Assembly: GCA_020851015.1 (NCBI GenBank)
Contig: JADZDN010000287.1
Coordinates: forward strand, 1 to 32,361
Length of the DNA stretch: 32,361 nucleotides
DNA from: Alphaproteobacteria bacterium
GTDB taxonomy: Bacteria; Pseudomonadota; Alphaproteobacteria; JAEULC01
Reading direction: 5' to 3'
Part shown: positions 23,394 through 32,361 of the stretch, piece by piece
Numbering within the stretch: position 1 is the stretch's first letter
Layout of the letters: every line of letters starts with the position of its first letter
Program-made: the position numbers and the translations under genes
The notes under the pieces: generated by a model
The model's database searches: none
Told to the model about the DNA's origin: nothing
The model's input: only the letters and a program-made list of their open reading frames with translations

Positions 23394-24140
23394 TTGGCCG
23401 ATCCCGCCAGGCCTTCCGACAACCCGAACCGGGCGTTGCGGACCTATGGCCGCCGGCGGGGCCGGCCGCTGCGGCCGGAACGCGCGCGCCTGGTTGGGGA
23501 GCTGCTGCCGCGGCTCCGCGTGCCGGCGCCGGCGCTGGGCGCCCCGCCCGGCAGCGTCGATCCGCGTAAGCTGTTCGACCGGCCGGTCAGCGCGGTCTGG
23601 CTCGAGCTCGGCTTCGGCGGGGGCGAGCACCTGGCGGCGCAGGCCAAGGCCCATCCGGACATCGGCTTCATCGGCTGCGAGCCGTTCGAGAACGGCGTCG
23701 CCGCGCTGCTCCGCCGCGTCGATAGCGAAGGACTGTCCAATGTCCGCATCCTGCCCGACGACGGCCGGCCGCTGCTGGCAACCCTTGCCGCCGCCAGCCT
23801 CGATCGGGTGTTCATCCTGTTTCCCGATCCCTGGCCGAAAACCCGCCACCAGCGCCGCCGTCTTGTATCGCTGGCAACCCTCGACATGCTGGCCAGGCTG
23901 CTCGCCGACCGCGGAGTCCTTCGCCTGGCAACCGACGATCGCGCCTATGCCGAAGCGATGGCCGAGCTGACCGCGTCGCAACCGGCCCTTCGCCGCATCG
24001 GCGGCGGGCCGGGCGCCAGCGGGTGGCGGCCGGCGGACGCGCCGGTCAGCCGCTACGAGGCGAAGGCCCGCCGCGCCGGCCGCGTGCCGGTCTTCTTCGA
24101 ACTCGAACGGCAGGCGCGGGTCGACCAGGACAAGCCGTAG
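23394..24140 (+). CDS. trmB: TrmB, tRNA (guanine-N7-)-methyltransferase
   Basis: This 248-residue SAM-dependent enzyme methylates G46 of tRNA. The N-terminal signature is NRALRTYGRRRGRPLRPERA. The SAM site is WLELGFGGGEHLAAQA, followed by FIGCEPFENGVAALL. The catalytic block is ILFPDPWPKTRHQRRRL, and LATDD with YEAKARRAGRVPVFFEL closes the protein, all typical of TrmB. The start is TTG 23394, with AGGGGA about 10 nt upstream; it is the earliest codon fitting the family. It lies 27 nt after metK, an arrangement common in Alphaproteobacteria. Confidence 0.94.
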   Translation: MADPARPSDNPNRALRTYGRRRGRPLRPERARLVGELLPRLRVPAPALGAPPGSVDPRKLFDRPVSAVWLELGFGGGEHLAAQAKAHPDIGFIGCEPFENGVAALLRRVDSEGLSNVRILPDDGRPLLATLAAASLDRVFILFPDPWPKTRHQRRRLVSLATLDMLARLLADRGVLRLATDDRAYAEAMAELTASQPALRRIGGGPGASGWRPADAPVSRYEAKARRAGRVPVFFELERQARVDQDKP

Positions 24141-24249
24141 AGACGCCTCGGCACGCACCAGGGATTGTCGCCAGCTGTTGGCCCACCCATATGGGCATGA
24201 AGCCCTGGCGGGCGGGCCGGGCCTGGGCCCCCGAGCCTGCGGTTTGCCC

Positions 24250-24276
24250 TTGCGGCACCACGCGAAAAGGTATATT
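24250..24276 (+). promoter_or_regulatory. Predicted promoter of the rimP-nusA-infB operon leader
   Basis: TATATT (24271-24276) is a good -10 element in an AT-rich island (AAAAGGTATATTTGG). The best -35 is TTGCGG (24250-24255) with a short 15-bp spacer, or CTTGCG with 16 bp. Transcription would start near 24283, before the two hairpins of the leader. Confidence 0.45.
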
Positions 24277-24282
24277 TGGCCT

Positions 24283-24439
24283 GTCTCGCATAGGGGTCCG
24301 ACTAGGTGGCGGACTCGTAAACAAAAAATGGGCCGCCGGCCCATTTTTTTGTGACTGCGATCTGGCAATGGCAGAGGCCGGAAACCGCCGCGCCGCCTGA
24401 CCGTGGCGCGCATGGCGGACGCGGCCGAAGAGGAGCGGG
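24283..24439 (+). ncRNA. Putative attenuating leader RNA (or terminated small RNA) before rimP
   Basis: From the predicted start near 24283 the RNA has a hairpin with stem GGGTCCG/CGGACTC (24294-24300 and 24310-24316, one G-U pair) and a 9-nt loop. It then reads into the strong terminator at 24323-24350, about 68 nt from the start and 90 nt before rimP. Either most transcripts end there and rimP is expressed by read-through (attenuation), or the region makes a stand-alone small RNA. Attenuator-like leaders before rimP have been proposed bioinformatically in proteobacteria; whether this one belongs to that class is inference. Confidence 0.4.
24323..24350. terminator. Strong symmetric rho-independent terminator between trmB and rimP
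   Basis: AAAAAATGGGCC (24323-24334) and GGCCCATTTTTT (24338-24349) pair over 12 bp around a 3-nt GCC loop, with seven T (24344-24350) on the plus strand and six A on the other side. It can act in both directions. It is the only textbook intrinsic terminator in the window, and it sits in front of, not after, the essential nusA-infB operon. Confidence 0.88.
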
Positions 24440-24970
24440 TTGAGCGATCCGGTGAACGAGGTCACGCGGCTGATCGAGCCGTCGCTGTCGGCGATGGGCT
24501 ACGAACTCGTGCGCGTGCAGCTCTCGGGCGGGCGCGACCGGCCGACCTTGCAGGTGATGGCCGAGCGCGCCGACGGCAAGGGCATGACGGTCGAGGACTG
24601 CACCGACATCAGCCGCGCCGTCTCCGCGCTGCTCGACGTTGCCGATCCGCTGCCCTGTGCCTACCTGCTCGAGGCGAGTTCGCCCGGCATCGACCGGCCG
24701 CTGATCAAGCCGGGCGATTACGAGCGCTTCGTCGGCCACGAGGCGCGCATCGAGACGCGCTGGCCGATCGGCGGCCGCAAGAAGTTCCGCGGCAGGATCG
24801 TCGGCGTCGTCGGCGACGCGGTGCGCGTGGCCCAGTCCGAAGGCCAGGTCGACTTGCCGCTGGCCGAAATCGAACGGGCCAAGCTGGTGCTGACGGACGA
24901 GCTGATCGCCGCGAGCCTGAAGCGCGGCAAGCAAGAGGCAAGGAACGTCGATCAAGGACGAATGGACTGA
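24440..24970 (+). CDS. rimP: RimP, ribosome maturation factor
   Basis: The 176-residue protein binds the maturing 30S subunit. The N-terminal domain holds VTRLIEPSLSAMGYELVRVQ and VEDCTDISRAVSALLDVADP, with YLLEASSPGIDRPL, the family signature. The C-terminal SH3-like domain starts at about residue 95 (HEARIETRW, KFRGRIVGV). The start TTG 24440 follows AGGAG (24431-24435) by 4 nt; the ATG at 24412 is in another frame. The C-terminal tail (KRGKQEARNVDQGRMD) is longer than in E. coli. First gene of the rimP-nusA-ylxR-infB operon, 1 nt before nusA. Confidence 0.93.
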   Translation: MSDPVNEVTRLIEPSLSAMGYELVRVQLSGGRDRPTLQVMAERADGKGMTVEDCTDISRAVSALLDVADPLPCAYLLEASSPGIDRPLIKPGDYERFVGHEARIETRWPIGGRKKFRGRIVGVVGDAVRVAQSEGQVDLPLAEIERAKLVLTDELIAASLKRGKQEARNVDQGRMD

Positions 24971-24971
24971 C

Positions 24972-26507
24972 ATGGATACCGTGACGATTCCCCGCATCGA
25001 ACTCCTTCAGGTCGCCGACAGCGTCGCGCGCGAGAAGGGCATCGAACGCGAGCAGGTGCTGGAAGCCATGGAGATGGCGATCCAGAAGGCGGCGCGGTCG
25101 AAATACGGCCACGAACACGACATCCGCGCCGCGATCGACCGCTCCAACGGCTCGGTCAAGATCGCGCGCTATCGCCAGGCCGCCGAGGCGGTGGAGAACG
25201 AGGCGACGCAGCTCACGCTGGCCGAGGCGCGAAAGATCGACCCGAAGATCGAAGCGGGCGGCTTCATCGTCGATCCGCTGCCGCCGATCGACTTCGGCCG
25301 CATCGCGGCGCAGACCGGCAAGCAGGTCATCGTGCAGAAGGTGCGCGAGGCGGAGCGCGACAAGAACTTCGAGGAGTACAAGGACCGCGTCGGCGAGATC
25401 GTCAACGGCCTGGTCAAGCGGCTTGAGTTCGGCAACATCACGGTCGACCTGGGCCGCGCCGAAGCCTTCCTGCGCCGCGACGAGATGCTGCCGCGCGAGA
25501 ATTTCCGTCGCGGCGACCGCGTGCGCGCCTATATCTTCGACGTCCGGCGCGAGCAGCGCGGGCCGCAGATCTTCCTGTCGCGCACGCATCCCCAGTTCAT
25601 GGCCAAGCTGTTCGCGCAGGAGGTGCCCGAGATCTACGACAACATCATCGAGATCAAGGCGGTCGCGCGCGATCCCGGCAGCCGCGCCAAGATCGCGGTG
25701 ATCTCCAACGACAGCGGCATCGATCCCGTGGGCGCCTGCGTCGGCATGCGCGGCAGCCGCGTGCAGGCGGTGGTCAGCGAGTTGCAGGGCGAGAAGATCG
25801 ACATCATCCCGTGGTCGCAGGACCCGGCGACCTTCGTGGTCAACGCGCTGGCGCCCGCCGAGGTGGCCAAGGTCGTGCTGGACGAGGACGCGCACCGCAT
25901 CGACGTGGTGGTGCCGGACGACCAGCTCTCGCTGGCGATCGGCCGGCGCGGCCAGAACGTGCGGCTGGCTTCGATGCTCACGGGCTGGAACATCGACATC
26001 CTGACCGAACGCGAGGAATCGGACCGCCGCCAGGAGGAGTTCCGCACCCGCTCGCAGCTCTTCATCGACGCGCTGGACGTCGAGGACGTGGTGGCCCACC
26101 TGCTGGTGACCGAAGGCTTCACCAAGGTCGAGGACGTGGCGATGGTGCCGATCGAGGAGCTGTCGGCGATCGAAGGCTTCGACGAGGGCGTGGCCGAGGA
26201 GCTGCAGAACCGCGCCAAGTCCTACCTGGAAGAGCAGGAGGCGCGCTTCACGGCCCGCCGCAAGGAACTGGGCGTGACCGACGAGGTGGCGGCGATTCCC
26301 GGCATGAACTCGTCGATGCTGGCGAAGCTCGGCGAAGGCGGCGTGAAGACGCTCGATGACCTGGGCGATCTGGCGACCGACGAGCTGCTGGAGCTGCTGA
26401 AGGGCATGCCGTTCAGCGAGGAGCAGGCCAACGCCGCGATCATGGCGGCGCGCCAGCACTGGTTCGACAAGGAAGACGCGGCGGCGGGCGCCGCCAAGGC
26501 GGAATAG
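24972..26507 (+). CDS. nusA: NusA, transcription termination/antitermination factor
   Basis: The 511-residue factor binds RNA polymerase and nascent RNA, modulating pausing, termination and antitermination. An N-terminal polymerase-binding domain (residues 1-130) is followed by an S1 domain (about 135-200, [11 protein letters not shown]), two KH domains (about 205-345: [33 protein letters not shown]) and acidic helix-hairpin-helix repeats at the C-terminus ([16 protein letters not shown]). Length and domain order are standard. It may itself regulate the upstream leader terminator, as NusA does in other bacteria. Confidence 0.96.
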   Translation: MDTVTIPRIELLQVADSVAREKGIEREQVLEAMEMAIQKAARSKYGHEHDIRAAIDRSNGSVKIARYRQAAEAVENEATQLTLAEARKIDPKIEAGGFIVDPLPPIDFGRIAAQTGKQVIVQKVREAERDKNFEEYKDRVGEIVNGLVKRLEFGNITVDLGRAEAFLRRDEMLPRENFRRGDRVRAYIFDVRREQRGPQIFLSRTHPQFMAKLFAQEVPEIYDNIIEIKAVARDPGSRAKIAVISNDSGIDPVGACVGMRGSRVQAVVSELQGEKIDIIPWSQDPATFVVNALAPAEVAKVVLDEDAHRIDVVVPDDQLSLAIGRRGQNVRLASMLTGWNIDILTEREESDRRQEEFRTRSQLFIDALDVEDVVAHLLVTEGFTKVEDVAMVPIEELSAIEGFDEGVAEELQNRAKSYLEEQEARFTARRKELGVTDEVAAIPGMNSSMLAKLGEGGVKTLDDLGDLATDELLELLKGMPFSEEQANAAIMAARQHWFDKEDAAAGAAKAE

Positions 26508-26523
26508 GGGACGGCAGGCATCG

Positions 26524-27183
26524 ATGCATCTGGCGATGACCGACATGGCGGCCGCGAAGGCGGCCGGGCCGAAGGCGAAGCGGGCCGGCGAGAAGCTGCG
26601 CCGCTGCATCGCCAGCGGTGCGTCGTCGCCGCGCCACGCGCTGCTGCGTTTCGTGCTGGCGCCGGGCGGCGCGCTGACGCCGGACGTCGCCGGCCGGCTC
26701 CCCGGCCGCGGCGTATGGCTGACGCCGAGCGCTGCGTCGGTCGAAGCGGCAGTCAAGGGCAGGCTCTTCGCCCGCGCCTTCCGTGGCCCGGTCACGGTGC
26801 CGGACGGGCTTGCAAGCCTGGTCGAGGAATTGCTGGCGCAACGACTGGTCGACACGCTGGGCCTCGCGCGCCGCGCCGGCCAGGCCGTCGCCGGCGCGGC
26901 CAAGGTCGAGCAGTGGTTCGACGCCGCCAATGCCGGGCTCCTGGTGCTGGCGCGCGATGCGGGGGCCGATGCGCGGCGCCGCTGGGCCGCGCGCCGGCCG
27001 CGGATCGAGGTTCTAGCGGGCGAGGAGATCGGCCGTGCCTTCGCGCGCGGCCGTACGGCCCAGGCCGCGGTGGCCGAGGGTTCGTTCTGCCGCCGGTTGA
27101 TCGAGGATGCCGGCCGCCTGGCCGGGCTGCGCCCGGACCTGCCGTCCGCCGACGGCAGGCCGGAAACTTGGGACAGCGTGTGA
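26524..27183 (+). CDS. YlxR (DUF448) - L7Ae-like RNA-binding fusion protein
   Basis: The 219-residue protein joins an N-terminal YlxR/DUF448 domain (about residues 22-90: [30 protein letters not shown]) to an L7Ae/L30e-like domain (about 110-190: [31 protein letters not shown]). This fusion is the usual form in Alphaproteobacteria, whereas Bacillus has two genes. The place between nusA and infB supports a role in RNA binding, translation or transcription. ATG 26524 and ATG 26536 are both possible starts; neither has a strong ribosome-binding site. It ends 1 nt before infB. Confidence 0.9.
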   Translation: MHLAMTDMAAAKAAGPKAKRAGEKLRRCIASGASSPRHALLRFVLAPGGALTPDVAGRLPGRGVWLTPSAASVEAAVKGRLFARAFRGPVTVPDGLASLVEELLAQRLVDTLGLARRAGQAVAGAAKVEQWFDAANAGLLVLARDAGADARRRWAARRPRIEVLAGEEIGRAFARGRTAQAAVAEGSFCRRLIEDAGRLAGLRPDLPSADGRPETWDSV

Positions 27184-27184
27184 C

Positions 27185-29809
27185 ATGGAAGAATCCAAGG
27201 ACGCCCAGAGCGAAAAGAAGAAGCTGAGCCTGGCGCCGCGCGGCAAGCTCGAGCTCAAGAAGACCGTCGAGACCGGCCAGGTCCGGCAAAGCTTCTCGCA
27301 TGGCCGCAGCAAGACCGTGCAGGTCGAGGTCAAGCGCAAGCGCACCTTCGCCCCCGGCCAGAACGCGCCGGCGGGCGAAACGCAGCGCACCCAGGGCGAG
27401 ACGAACGAGGTCATCACCCTTAGCGAAGGCGATGCGCGCCACGCGCACGTGCTGACCAAGGACGAGAGCGCGCGACGCCTGAAGGCGCTGCAGGGCGCGA
27501 TCAAGGACGAGGAGGCGCGCAAGCTCGCGGATATCGAGGAGCATCGACGCCTCGACGAGGAGCAGCGCCGCCGCAAGGCCGAGGAGGATCGGCGCAGCGC
27601 CGAAGAGGCACGCCGCAAGACCGAGGAAGAGGAGCGCCGCCGCCAGGCCGAGGAGGAGCGCCGGCGCAACGACGAGGAACTGGCGCAGCGCCGCGCCGCC
27701 GAGCATCCGAAGGGCGCCAAGCCCGCCGTCGCCCATCCGCCGGCCGGGGTCGTGGCGCCGGCCAAGCCGGCCGTGGCCGCCGCCGTGCCCGCCCATGCCC
27801 GCGTCATGGAGCCGGAAGACGAGGAATCCGCGGCACGGGCCAAGCGTCCTGGCCTCAAGGCCGACGTCAAGCCGAAGCGCCCGCCCGCCCGTCCGGCCGG
27901 CGACGAGCGCCGCCGTACCGGCAAGATCACGGTCGCCCAGGCGCTCGACGACAGCGCCGACGACCGCGTCCGCTCGCTGGCGGCGGTCAAGCGCGCGCGC
28001 GAGAAGGAGCGCCTGCGCCAGCTCCAGGCTGCGGCGGCGGACCAGAAGGTCATCCGCGAGGTGGTGGTGCCCGAGACCATCACGGTGCAGGAATTGGCCA
28101 ACCGCATGGCCGAACGCGGCGCCGACGTGATCAAGTCGCTGATGAAGATGGGCGTGATGGCGACGATCAACCAGGTGATCGACGCGGACACGGCCGAGTT
28201 GATCGTGACCGAGTTCGGCCACAAGCTGAGGCGCGTCGCCGAATCGGACGTCGAGATCGGGCTGAAAGGCGCGGTCGACGAGGACGCGAACCTGGCGCCG
28301 CGGCCGCCGATCGTCACGATCATGGGCCATGTCGACCACGGCAAGACCTCGCTGCTCGACGCGCTGCGCGAAACCGACGTGGCCAAGCACGAGGCCGGCG
28401 GCATCACCCAGCATATCGGCGCCTACCAGGTGGTGCTGGCCTCGGGCAAGAAGATCACCTTCATCGACACGCCCGGCCACGCCGCCTTCACCGAGATGCG
28501 CGCCAGGGGCGCCAATGTGACCGACATCGTCGTGCTGGTAGTGGCCGCCGACGACAGCATCATGGCCCAGACGGTCGAGGCGATCCGCCACGCCAAGGCG
28601 GCCAACGTGCCGATCATCGTGGCGATCAACAAGATCGACAAGGCCGACGCCAATCCCGACAAGGTGCGTACCGACCTGCTGCAATACGAGATCCAGGCCG
28701 AGCAGCTGGGCGGCGACGTGCAGACGGTCGAGGTGTCGGCGACCAAGAAGCTGAACCTCGACAAGCTGGAGGAGGCCATCCTCCTGCAGGCCGAGATACT
28801 CGACCTCAAGGCCAACGCGAAGCGGCCGGCCGAAGGCACGGTGGTCGAGGCCAAGCTCGACCGCGGCCGCGGCGTGGTGGCGACGGTGCTGGTCCAGCGC
28901 GGCACCCTCAAGGTCGGCGACATCGTCGTCGCCGGCTCCGAATGGGGACGCGTGCGCGCGCTGACCGACGATCGCGGGCGCAAGGTCGACGAGGCCGGTC
29001 CCGCCGCGCCGGTCGAGGTGCTCGGCCTCAATTCGGCCCCGCTGGCCGGCGACGAATTGCTGGTGGTCGAGAACGAAGGCCGCGCGCGCGACGTGACGGC
29101 GTTCCGCCAGCAGAAGCGCCGCTCGGCGGCGGCCGCCGCGACCGCGCGCGGCACGGTCGAGCAGATCTTCTCGCGCATCGCCGCCGGCGAGGCGAAGGAG
29201 CTGCCGGTCGTCATCAAGGCCGACGTCCAAGGCTCGATCGAGGCGATCGCCGGCACGCTGCAGAAGCTGTCGACCGACGAGGTCGCGGTGCGCATCCTGC
29301 ATTCCGGCGTCGGCGGCATCAACGAGTCGGACATCACGCTCGCCAACGCCAGCCGCGCGATCGTCATCGGCTTCAACGTCCGCGCCAACCCCCAGGCCCG
29401 CGAACTGGCCAGGCGCGACGGCGTCGATATCCGCTACTACTCGATCATCTACAACGTGATCGACGACGCCAAGGCGATGCTGGGCGGCCTGCTGGCGCCG
29501 ACCGTGCGCGAGCGGTTCCTCGGCAACGCGCAGATCCTGCAGGTCTTCAACATCTCGAAGTCGGGCAAGGTCGCGGGCTGTCGGGTCAGCGACGGGGTGG
29601 TCAAGCGCGGCGCCAAGGTGCGGCTGCTGCGCGACAACGTGGTCATCCACGAGGGCAGCCTGAAGACCCTCAAGCGCTTCAAGGACGAGGTGCGCGAGGT
29701 CAAGGAAGGCTTCGAATGCGGCATGGCCTTCGAGAGCTACCAGGACATCCAGCCCGGCGACACGATCGAGTGCTTCGAGATGGAGGAAGTGGCGCGCCAG
29801 CTCGCCTGA
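27185..29809 (+). CDS. infB: InfB, translation initiation factor IF-2
   Basis: The 874-residue GTPase places initiator tRNA on the 30S subunit. The alphaproteobacterial N-terminal extension is long and charged, with a [19 protein letters not shown] start, a Glu/Arg-rich helix (about residues 115-175) and an Ala/Pro linker. The IF2_N domain is at about 290-340. The G domain (about 375-545) has [19 protein letters not shown] and NKIDKAD. Domains II, III and IV follow, ending VEVKEG-like and [13 protein letters not shown] 27185 sits 1 nt after the preceding stop. No second internal start was assessed. Confidence 0.96.
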   Translation: MEESKDAQSEKKKLSLAPRGKLELKKTVETGQVRQSFSHGRSKTVQVEVKRKRTFAPGQNAPAGETQRTQGETNEVITLSEGDARHAHVLTKDESARRLKALQGAIKDEEARKLADIEEHRRLDEEQRRRKAEEDRRSAEEARRKTEEEERRRQAEEERRRNDEELAQRRAAEHPKGAKPAVAHPPAGVVAPAKPAVAAAVPAHARVMEPEDEESAARAKRPGLKADVKPKRPPARPAGDERRRTGKITVAQALDDSADDRVRSLAAVKRAREKERLRQLQAAAADQKVIREVVVPETITVQELANRMAERGADVIKSLMKMGVMATINQVIDADTAELIVTEFGHKLRRVAESDVEIGLKGAVDEDANLAPRPPIVTIMGHVDHGKTSLLDALRETDVAKHEAGGITQHIGAYQVVLASGKKITFIDTPGHAAFTEMRARGANVTDIVVLVVAADDSIMAQTVEAIRHAKAANVPIIVAINKIDKADANPDKVRTDLLQYEIQAEQLGGDVQTVEVSATKKLNLDKLEEAILLQAEILDLKANAKRPAEGTVVEAKLDRGRGVVATVLVQRGTLKVGDIVVAGSEWGRVRALTDDRGRKVDEAGPAAPVEVLGLNSAPLAGDELLVVENEGRARDVTAFRQQKRRSAAAAATARGTVEQIFSRIAAGEAKELPVVIKADVQGSIEAIAGTLQKLSTDEVAVRILHSGVGGINESDITLANASRAIVIGFNVRANPQARELARRDGVDIRYYSIIYNVIDDAKAMLGGLLAPTVRERFLGNAQILQVFNISKSGKVAGCRVSDGVVKRGAKVRLLRDNVVIHEGSLKTLKRFKDEVREVKEGFECGMAFESYQDIQPGDTIECFEMEEVARQLA

Positions 29810-29823
29810 CGCGCCGGCAACAC

Positions 29824-29954
29824 CCCTCGCCCGGCGCAGCCGGGAAAGGGAGGGCCCCGGCGCGGCAGCGTCGGGAGGGTGAGGGCAGGGCGCCGGCCCT
29901 CACCCGGCTCGCCCAAGGGCTCGCCACCCTCTCCCACCCGCGGTGGGCGAGGGC
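29824..29954. repeat. Cluster of GC-rich palindromes between infB and rbfA (REP-like)
   Basis: The infB-rbfA gap is built from three palindromes. CCCGGC-GCA-GCCGGG (29830-29844) is flanked by CCCTC/GAGGG. GGGTGAGGGC (29877-29886) pairs perfectly with GCCCTCACCC (29896-29905). CCCTCTCCCACC (29927-29938) pairs with GGTGGGCGAGGG (29942-29953) with one mismatch. The GGGTGAGGGC and CCCTCTCCC cores are typical of dispersed intergenic repeats in GC-rich Alphaproteobacteria, here in a composite of more than one unit. It separates infB from rbfA inside a normally compact operon. No transposase is near. Confidence 0.7.
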
Positions 29955-29968
29955 TGAAGGAACGCCAG

Positions 29969-30370
29969 ATGTCTCGTCGATCTAATCAACCCAGGGAAAG
30001 CGGCGCCAGCCAGCGTCCCTTGCGCGTGGGCGAGGAGCTGCGCCATGCGCTGGCGCATCTGCTGGAGCGCGGCGTCTTGCGCGATCCTGCCCTGGCCGGC
30101 CTGTCGATCACCGTGACCGAGGTGCGCGTCAGCCCCGATCTGAAGAACGCGACCGCCTTCGTGACGCCGCTGGGCGGCGCCGGCGGGACCGCGGCCGTCA
30201 AGGCGCTCAACCATGCCAGCGCCCATCTGCGCGGCCTGGTGGCCACGGCGGTGCGGTTGCGCTACACGCCCAGGCTGCGCTTCATGCTCGACACCTCGTT
30301 CGACAATGCCAGCCGGATCGAGCGCGTGCTGAAGGAGATCGCGCCGGGCGAGGACGGCCATGGCGCGTAG
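29969..30370 (+). CDS. rbfA: RbfA, ribosome-binding factor A
   Basis: The 133-residue KH-like protein assists late 30S maturation and cold adaptation. Family blocks are [43 protein letters not shown] and [27 protein letters not shown] about 5 nt upstream sets ATG 29969; the frame is open further upstream, but there it encodes the palindromic repeat. It overlaps truB by 11 nt. Confidence 0.94.
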   Translation: MSRRSNQPRESGASQRPLRVGEELRHALAHLLERGVLRDPALAGLSITVTEVRVSPDLKNATAFVTPLGGAGGTAAVKALNHASAHLRGLVATAVRLRYTPRLRFMLDTSFDNASRIERVLKEIAPGEDGHGA

Positions 30371-31310
30371 GCGCAAGGGCCGCGCGGTCGACGGCTGGAT
30401 CGTGATCGACAAGCCCGCGGGCATGACCTCGACCCAGGTTGTGGGCGCCGTGCGCCGGCTGGTCGATGCGGCCAAGGCCGGTCATGCTGGCACGCTCGAC
30501 CCGATCGCCACCGGCGTGCTGCCGATCGCGCTGGGCGAGGCGACCAAGACCATCCCCCATCTTTCCGACCGGCCCAAGGCATACTGGTTCCGGGTCCGCT
30601 GGGGCGAGCAGCGGTCGACCGACGATTGCGAAGGCGAGGTGGTGGCGACTTCGGACCGCCGTCCCGATGCGTCCGCCATCCGCGCGGCCCTGCCGCGCTT
30701 CACCGGGGCGATCGCCCAGGTCCCGCCGGCGTTTTCGGCCGTCAAGGTGGACGGCGCGCGTGCCTACGACCTGGCGCGGGCCAACACCCCGGTCGTGCTG
30801 GCCCCAAGGGTCGTTAACGTTTACCGCTTCGATCTGCTGGGCCAACCCGACCCCGACCATGCCGATTTCGCGGTCGAATGCGGCAGCGGCACCTATATGC
30901 GGGCCCTGGCGCGGGACCTCGCGCTCGCCCTGGGCACGGTCGGCCATATCGCCGGCCTGCGCCGGGTCATGGTCGGGCCGTTCACGGAGAAAGCCGCGAT
31001 AACCCTGGATTACTTGCGGGGCTTGGGGCATAGTCCGCCGCCCATAGCGCCGGTCGAGACCGTGCTGGACGACATCCCGGCATTGGCCGTGACCGGCGCC
31101 GAAGCGAATCGGCTGCGCAGCGGACAAGCGATCGTCCTGCTGCGCCGCGCCGACATCGACAGGCTCGCGGGCCTGGAGGACGGCGCGGAGCTGTGCGTCA
31201 TGGCCGAAGGCCGCGCGGTCGCGCTGGCCCGACGCGATGGTGCCACGGTCCGCCCGGTTCGCCTGCTCAACCCCGTTCTCGAAGGAGCAACCGATGTCGA
31301 TCACCGCTGA
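30360..31310 (+). CDS. truB: TruB, tRNA pseudouridine-55 synthase
   Basis: The 316-residue enzyme converts U55 of tRNA to pseudouridine. The N-terminal block is [20 protein letters not shown], and catalytic Asp47 is in [16 protein letters not shown]. Later blocks [20 protein letters not shown] and [14 protein letters not shown] are typical. A C-terminal TruB domain and PUA-like region follow residue 215. The start overlaps rbfA by 11 nt and the stop overlaps rpsO by 17 nt, so the three genes are translated in series. Confidence 0.95.
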   Translation: MARRRKGRAVDGWIVIDKPAGMTSTQVVGAVRRLVDAAKAGHAGTLDPIATGVLPIALGEATKTIPHLSDRPKAYWFRVRWGEQRSTDDCEGEVVATSDRRPDASAIRAALPRFTGAIAQVPPAFSAVKVDGARAYDLARANTPVVLAPRVVNVYRFDLLGQPDPDHADFAVECGSGTYMRALARDLALALGTVGHIAGLRRVMVGPFTEKAAITLDYLRGLGHSPPPIAPVETVLDDIPALAVTGAEANRLRSGQAIVLLRRADIDRLAGLEDGAELCVMAEGRAVALARRDGATVRPVRLLNPVLEGATDVDHR

Positions 31311-31563
31311 GCGCAAGCAGACGGTCGTCAAGGAATACGCCACCAAGGAAGGCGACACGGGTTCGCCGGAAGTCCAGGTCGCGGTCCTGAGCGAGCGGAT
31401 CAACAACCTGACCGAGCATCTCGGCACGCACCTGAAGGATCACCATTCACGGCGCGGGCTTCTGGTCATGGTCGGCCAGCGTCGCCGTCTGCTCGACTAT
31501 TTGAAGCGCAAGGACACCAAGCGCTACGACGATCTGATCAAGCGCCTGGGGCTGCGTCGCTAG
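31294..31563 (+). CDS. rpsO: Ribosomal protein uS15
   Basis: This 89-residue primary 16S-binding protein of the 30S subunit is full length. Its blocks [41 protein letters not shown] and [14 protein letters not shown] are diagnostic. AAGGAG 6 nt upstream sets ATG 31294, which lies inside the end of truB. It precedes pnp, as in most Proteobacteria. No intrinsic terminator is seen after it. Confidence 0.97.
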   Translation: MSITAERKQTVVKEYATKEGDTGSPEVQVAVLSERINNLTEHLGTHLKDHHSRRGLLVMVGQRRRLLDYLKRKDTKRYDDLIKRLGLRR

Positions 31564-31631
31564 GGCGGCGCGGCAGGCCGGGCAGCGCTCCCGCAATGAT
31601 GCGGCGATGACCGGCGGCGCGGATCGGGCGC

Positions 31632-31672
31632 GGACGCGCGCGGGCCTGGAAGGTCCGCGCGACGGTGCGTCC
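31632..31672 (+). promoter_or_regulatory. Long hairpin in the rpsO-pnp leader
   Basis: CGCGCGGGCC (31637-31646) pairs with GGTCCGCGCG (31652-31661) over 10 bp (one G-U), around a 5-nt loop. GGACG (31632-31636) continues the stem with CGTCC (31668-31672), leaving a 6-nt bulge on the 3' side. It lies about 90 nt before the pnp start in a 200-bp gap with no other feature. In E. coli a stem in this position is cut by RNase III for PNPase self-control; the same role here is inference. Confidence 0.5.
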
Positions 31673-31763
31673 GGGCGCGCGCGGGCCGCGGCCACGGGCC
31701 GTACCCGCTGGCGCAGGCGCAATCCGGCGCGGCGCCGAATGGATGTGGAAGGAATCTAGAACG

Positions 31764-32361
31764 ATGTTCAACGTATTTCGCAAGGAACTGGATTGGGGCG
31801 GCAGGCGCCTCGTGCTCGAGACCGGCAAGATGGCCCGCCAGGCCGACGGCGCCGTGCTGGTCACCTATGGCGAGACCGTCGTGCTGTGCACGGTGGTGGG
31901 CGCCAAGCAGCCGCGGGTGGGGATCGACTTCTTCCCGCTGACCGTGCACTACCAGGAAAAGACCTTCGCCGCCGGCAAGATCCCGGGCGGCTTCTTCAAG
32001 CGCGAGGGGCGGCCGACCGAGAAGGAGGTGCTCACCTCGCGCCTGATCGACCGGCCGATCCGTCCGCTGTTCCTCGAAGGCTTCCGCAACGAGGTGCAGG
32101 TGATCTGCACCACGCTCAGCCACGACCTCGAGAACGATCCCGACATCGTCGCCATGGTCGGCACGTCGGCCGCGCTGACGATATCGGGGATTCCGTTCCT
32201 GGGGCCGATCGGCGCCGCGCGCGTCGGCTACTTCGACGGCCAGTACAAGCTGAACCCGCAGCGCGACGAGATGGCGAGCTCCAAGCTCGACCTGATCGTC
32301 GCCGGCACCACCGACGGCGTGCTGATGGTCGAGTCCGAGGCGCAGGAGCTGCCCGAGGACG
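31764..32361 (+). CDS. pnp: Pnp, polyribonucleotide nucleotidyltransferase (5' part, runs off the window)
   Basis: The first 199 codons of PNPase, the phosphorolytic 3'-5' exoribonuclease of RNA decay, are present; the full protein is usually about 700 residues. They cover most of the first RNase PH-like domain: [60 protein letters not shown] and RPIRPLF. AAGGA lies 11 nt before ATG 31764. The gene continues beyond 32361 without any break in the visible part. Confidence 0.97.
   Translation, partial: MFNVFRKELDWGGRRLVLETGKMARQADGAVLVTYGETVVLCTVVGAKQPRVGIDFFPLTVHYQEKTFAAGKIPGGFFKREGRPTEKEVLTSRLIDRPIRPLFLEGFRNEVQVICTTLSHDLENDPDIVAMVGTSAALTISGIPFLGPIGAARVGYFDGQYKLNPQRDEMASSKLDLIVAGTTDGVLMVESEAQELPED

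Noticed and set aside
24283..24350. tRNA or rRNA gene in the trmB-rimP gap
   Set aside because: The segment has one small hairpin and a terminator but no cloverleaf, T-loop motif or CCA end.
26792..29650. Very long open frame on the minus strand opposite infB (more than 900 codons), with similar ones opposite metK-trmB and nusA
   Set aside because: Infrequent stops opposite GC-rich coding sequence are expected; the translations are low-complexity His/Arg/Gln/Asp-rich text with no domains, while the plus strand encodes clear housekeeping proteins.

Overview
The window is a GC-rich stretch of a bacterial chromosome, almost certainly from an alphaproteobacterium and probably one related to Rhodospirillales. 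The evidence is the gene order tsaB-rimI-mucR-fur-miaB-phoH-ybeY-corC-lnt-XRE-metK-trmB-rimP-nusA-ylxR-infB-rbfA-truB-rpsO-pnp, a MucR/Ros regulator, a RegB/RegA redox two-component pair and a Mur-like Fur protein. No rRNA, tRNA, CRISPR array, insertion sequence or prophage is visible. Gene starts are often non-ATG: four TTG (miaB, metK, trmB, rimP) and four GTG (the EAL protein, ubiU, fur, lnt).

Positions 1-13.1 kb are a mosaic of short operons: a degenerate GGDEF/EAL protein; regB-regA on the minus strand; a divergent pair of tiny genes (a ribbon-helix-helix protein and a coiled-coil protein) with its own promoter and tandem operator-like repeats; an ABC-2 exporter (ATPase plus permease) followed by a DUF2333 membrane protein and a secreted PEBP-like protein; the minus-strand ubiT-ubiU-ubiV operon for oxygen-independent ubiquinone synthesis, preceded by an FNR/FixK-type box at class II spacing; a class III nucleotide cyclase; nfuA (Fe-S carrier); and a minus-strand pair of a D-Ala-D-Ala dipeptidase and a polysaccharide-deacetylase-fold protein whose metal ligands are all replaced. 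RegBA, UbiTUV with its FNR-type box, and NfuA give this half a redox and oxygen-adaptation theme.

Positions 13.2-24.1 kb hold core genes: tRNA t6A synthesis and protein acetylation (tsaB, rimI), regulators (mucR with a zinc-site-less finger, fur/mur), tRNA thiomethylation (miaB, preceded by a 24-codon mini-ORF that may be leaderless), a tightly overlapping rRNA/envelope operon (phoH, ybeY, corC, lnt), an XRE regulator with inverted repeats upstream, metK with a structured leader, and trmB.

Positions 24.2-32.4 kb are the nusA/infB operon: a promoter, a small hairpin and a strong symmetric terminator precede rimP, followed by nusA, ylxR-L7Ae, infB, a GC-rich palindromic repeat cluster, rbfA, truB, rpsO and the 5' part of pnp, which has a long leader hairpin. 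Together these genes cover transcription elongation and antitermination, 30S maturation, initiation and RNA decay.

The least-explained items are the RHH/coiled-coil gene pair with its operator, the mini-ORF in front of miaB, the ligand-less deacetylase, and the trmB-rimP leader RNA. All calls come from reading the sequence; no database or structure program was run.
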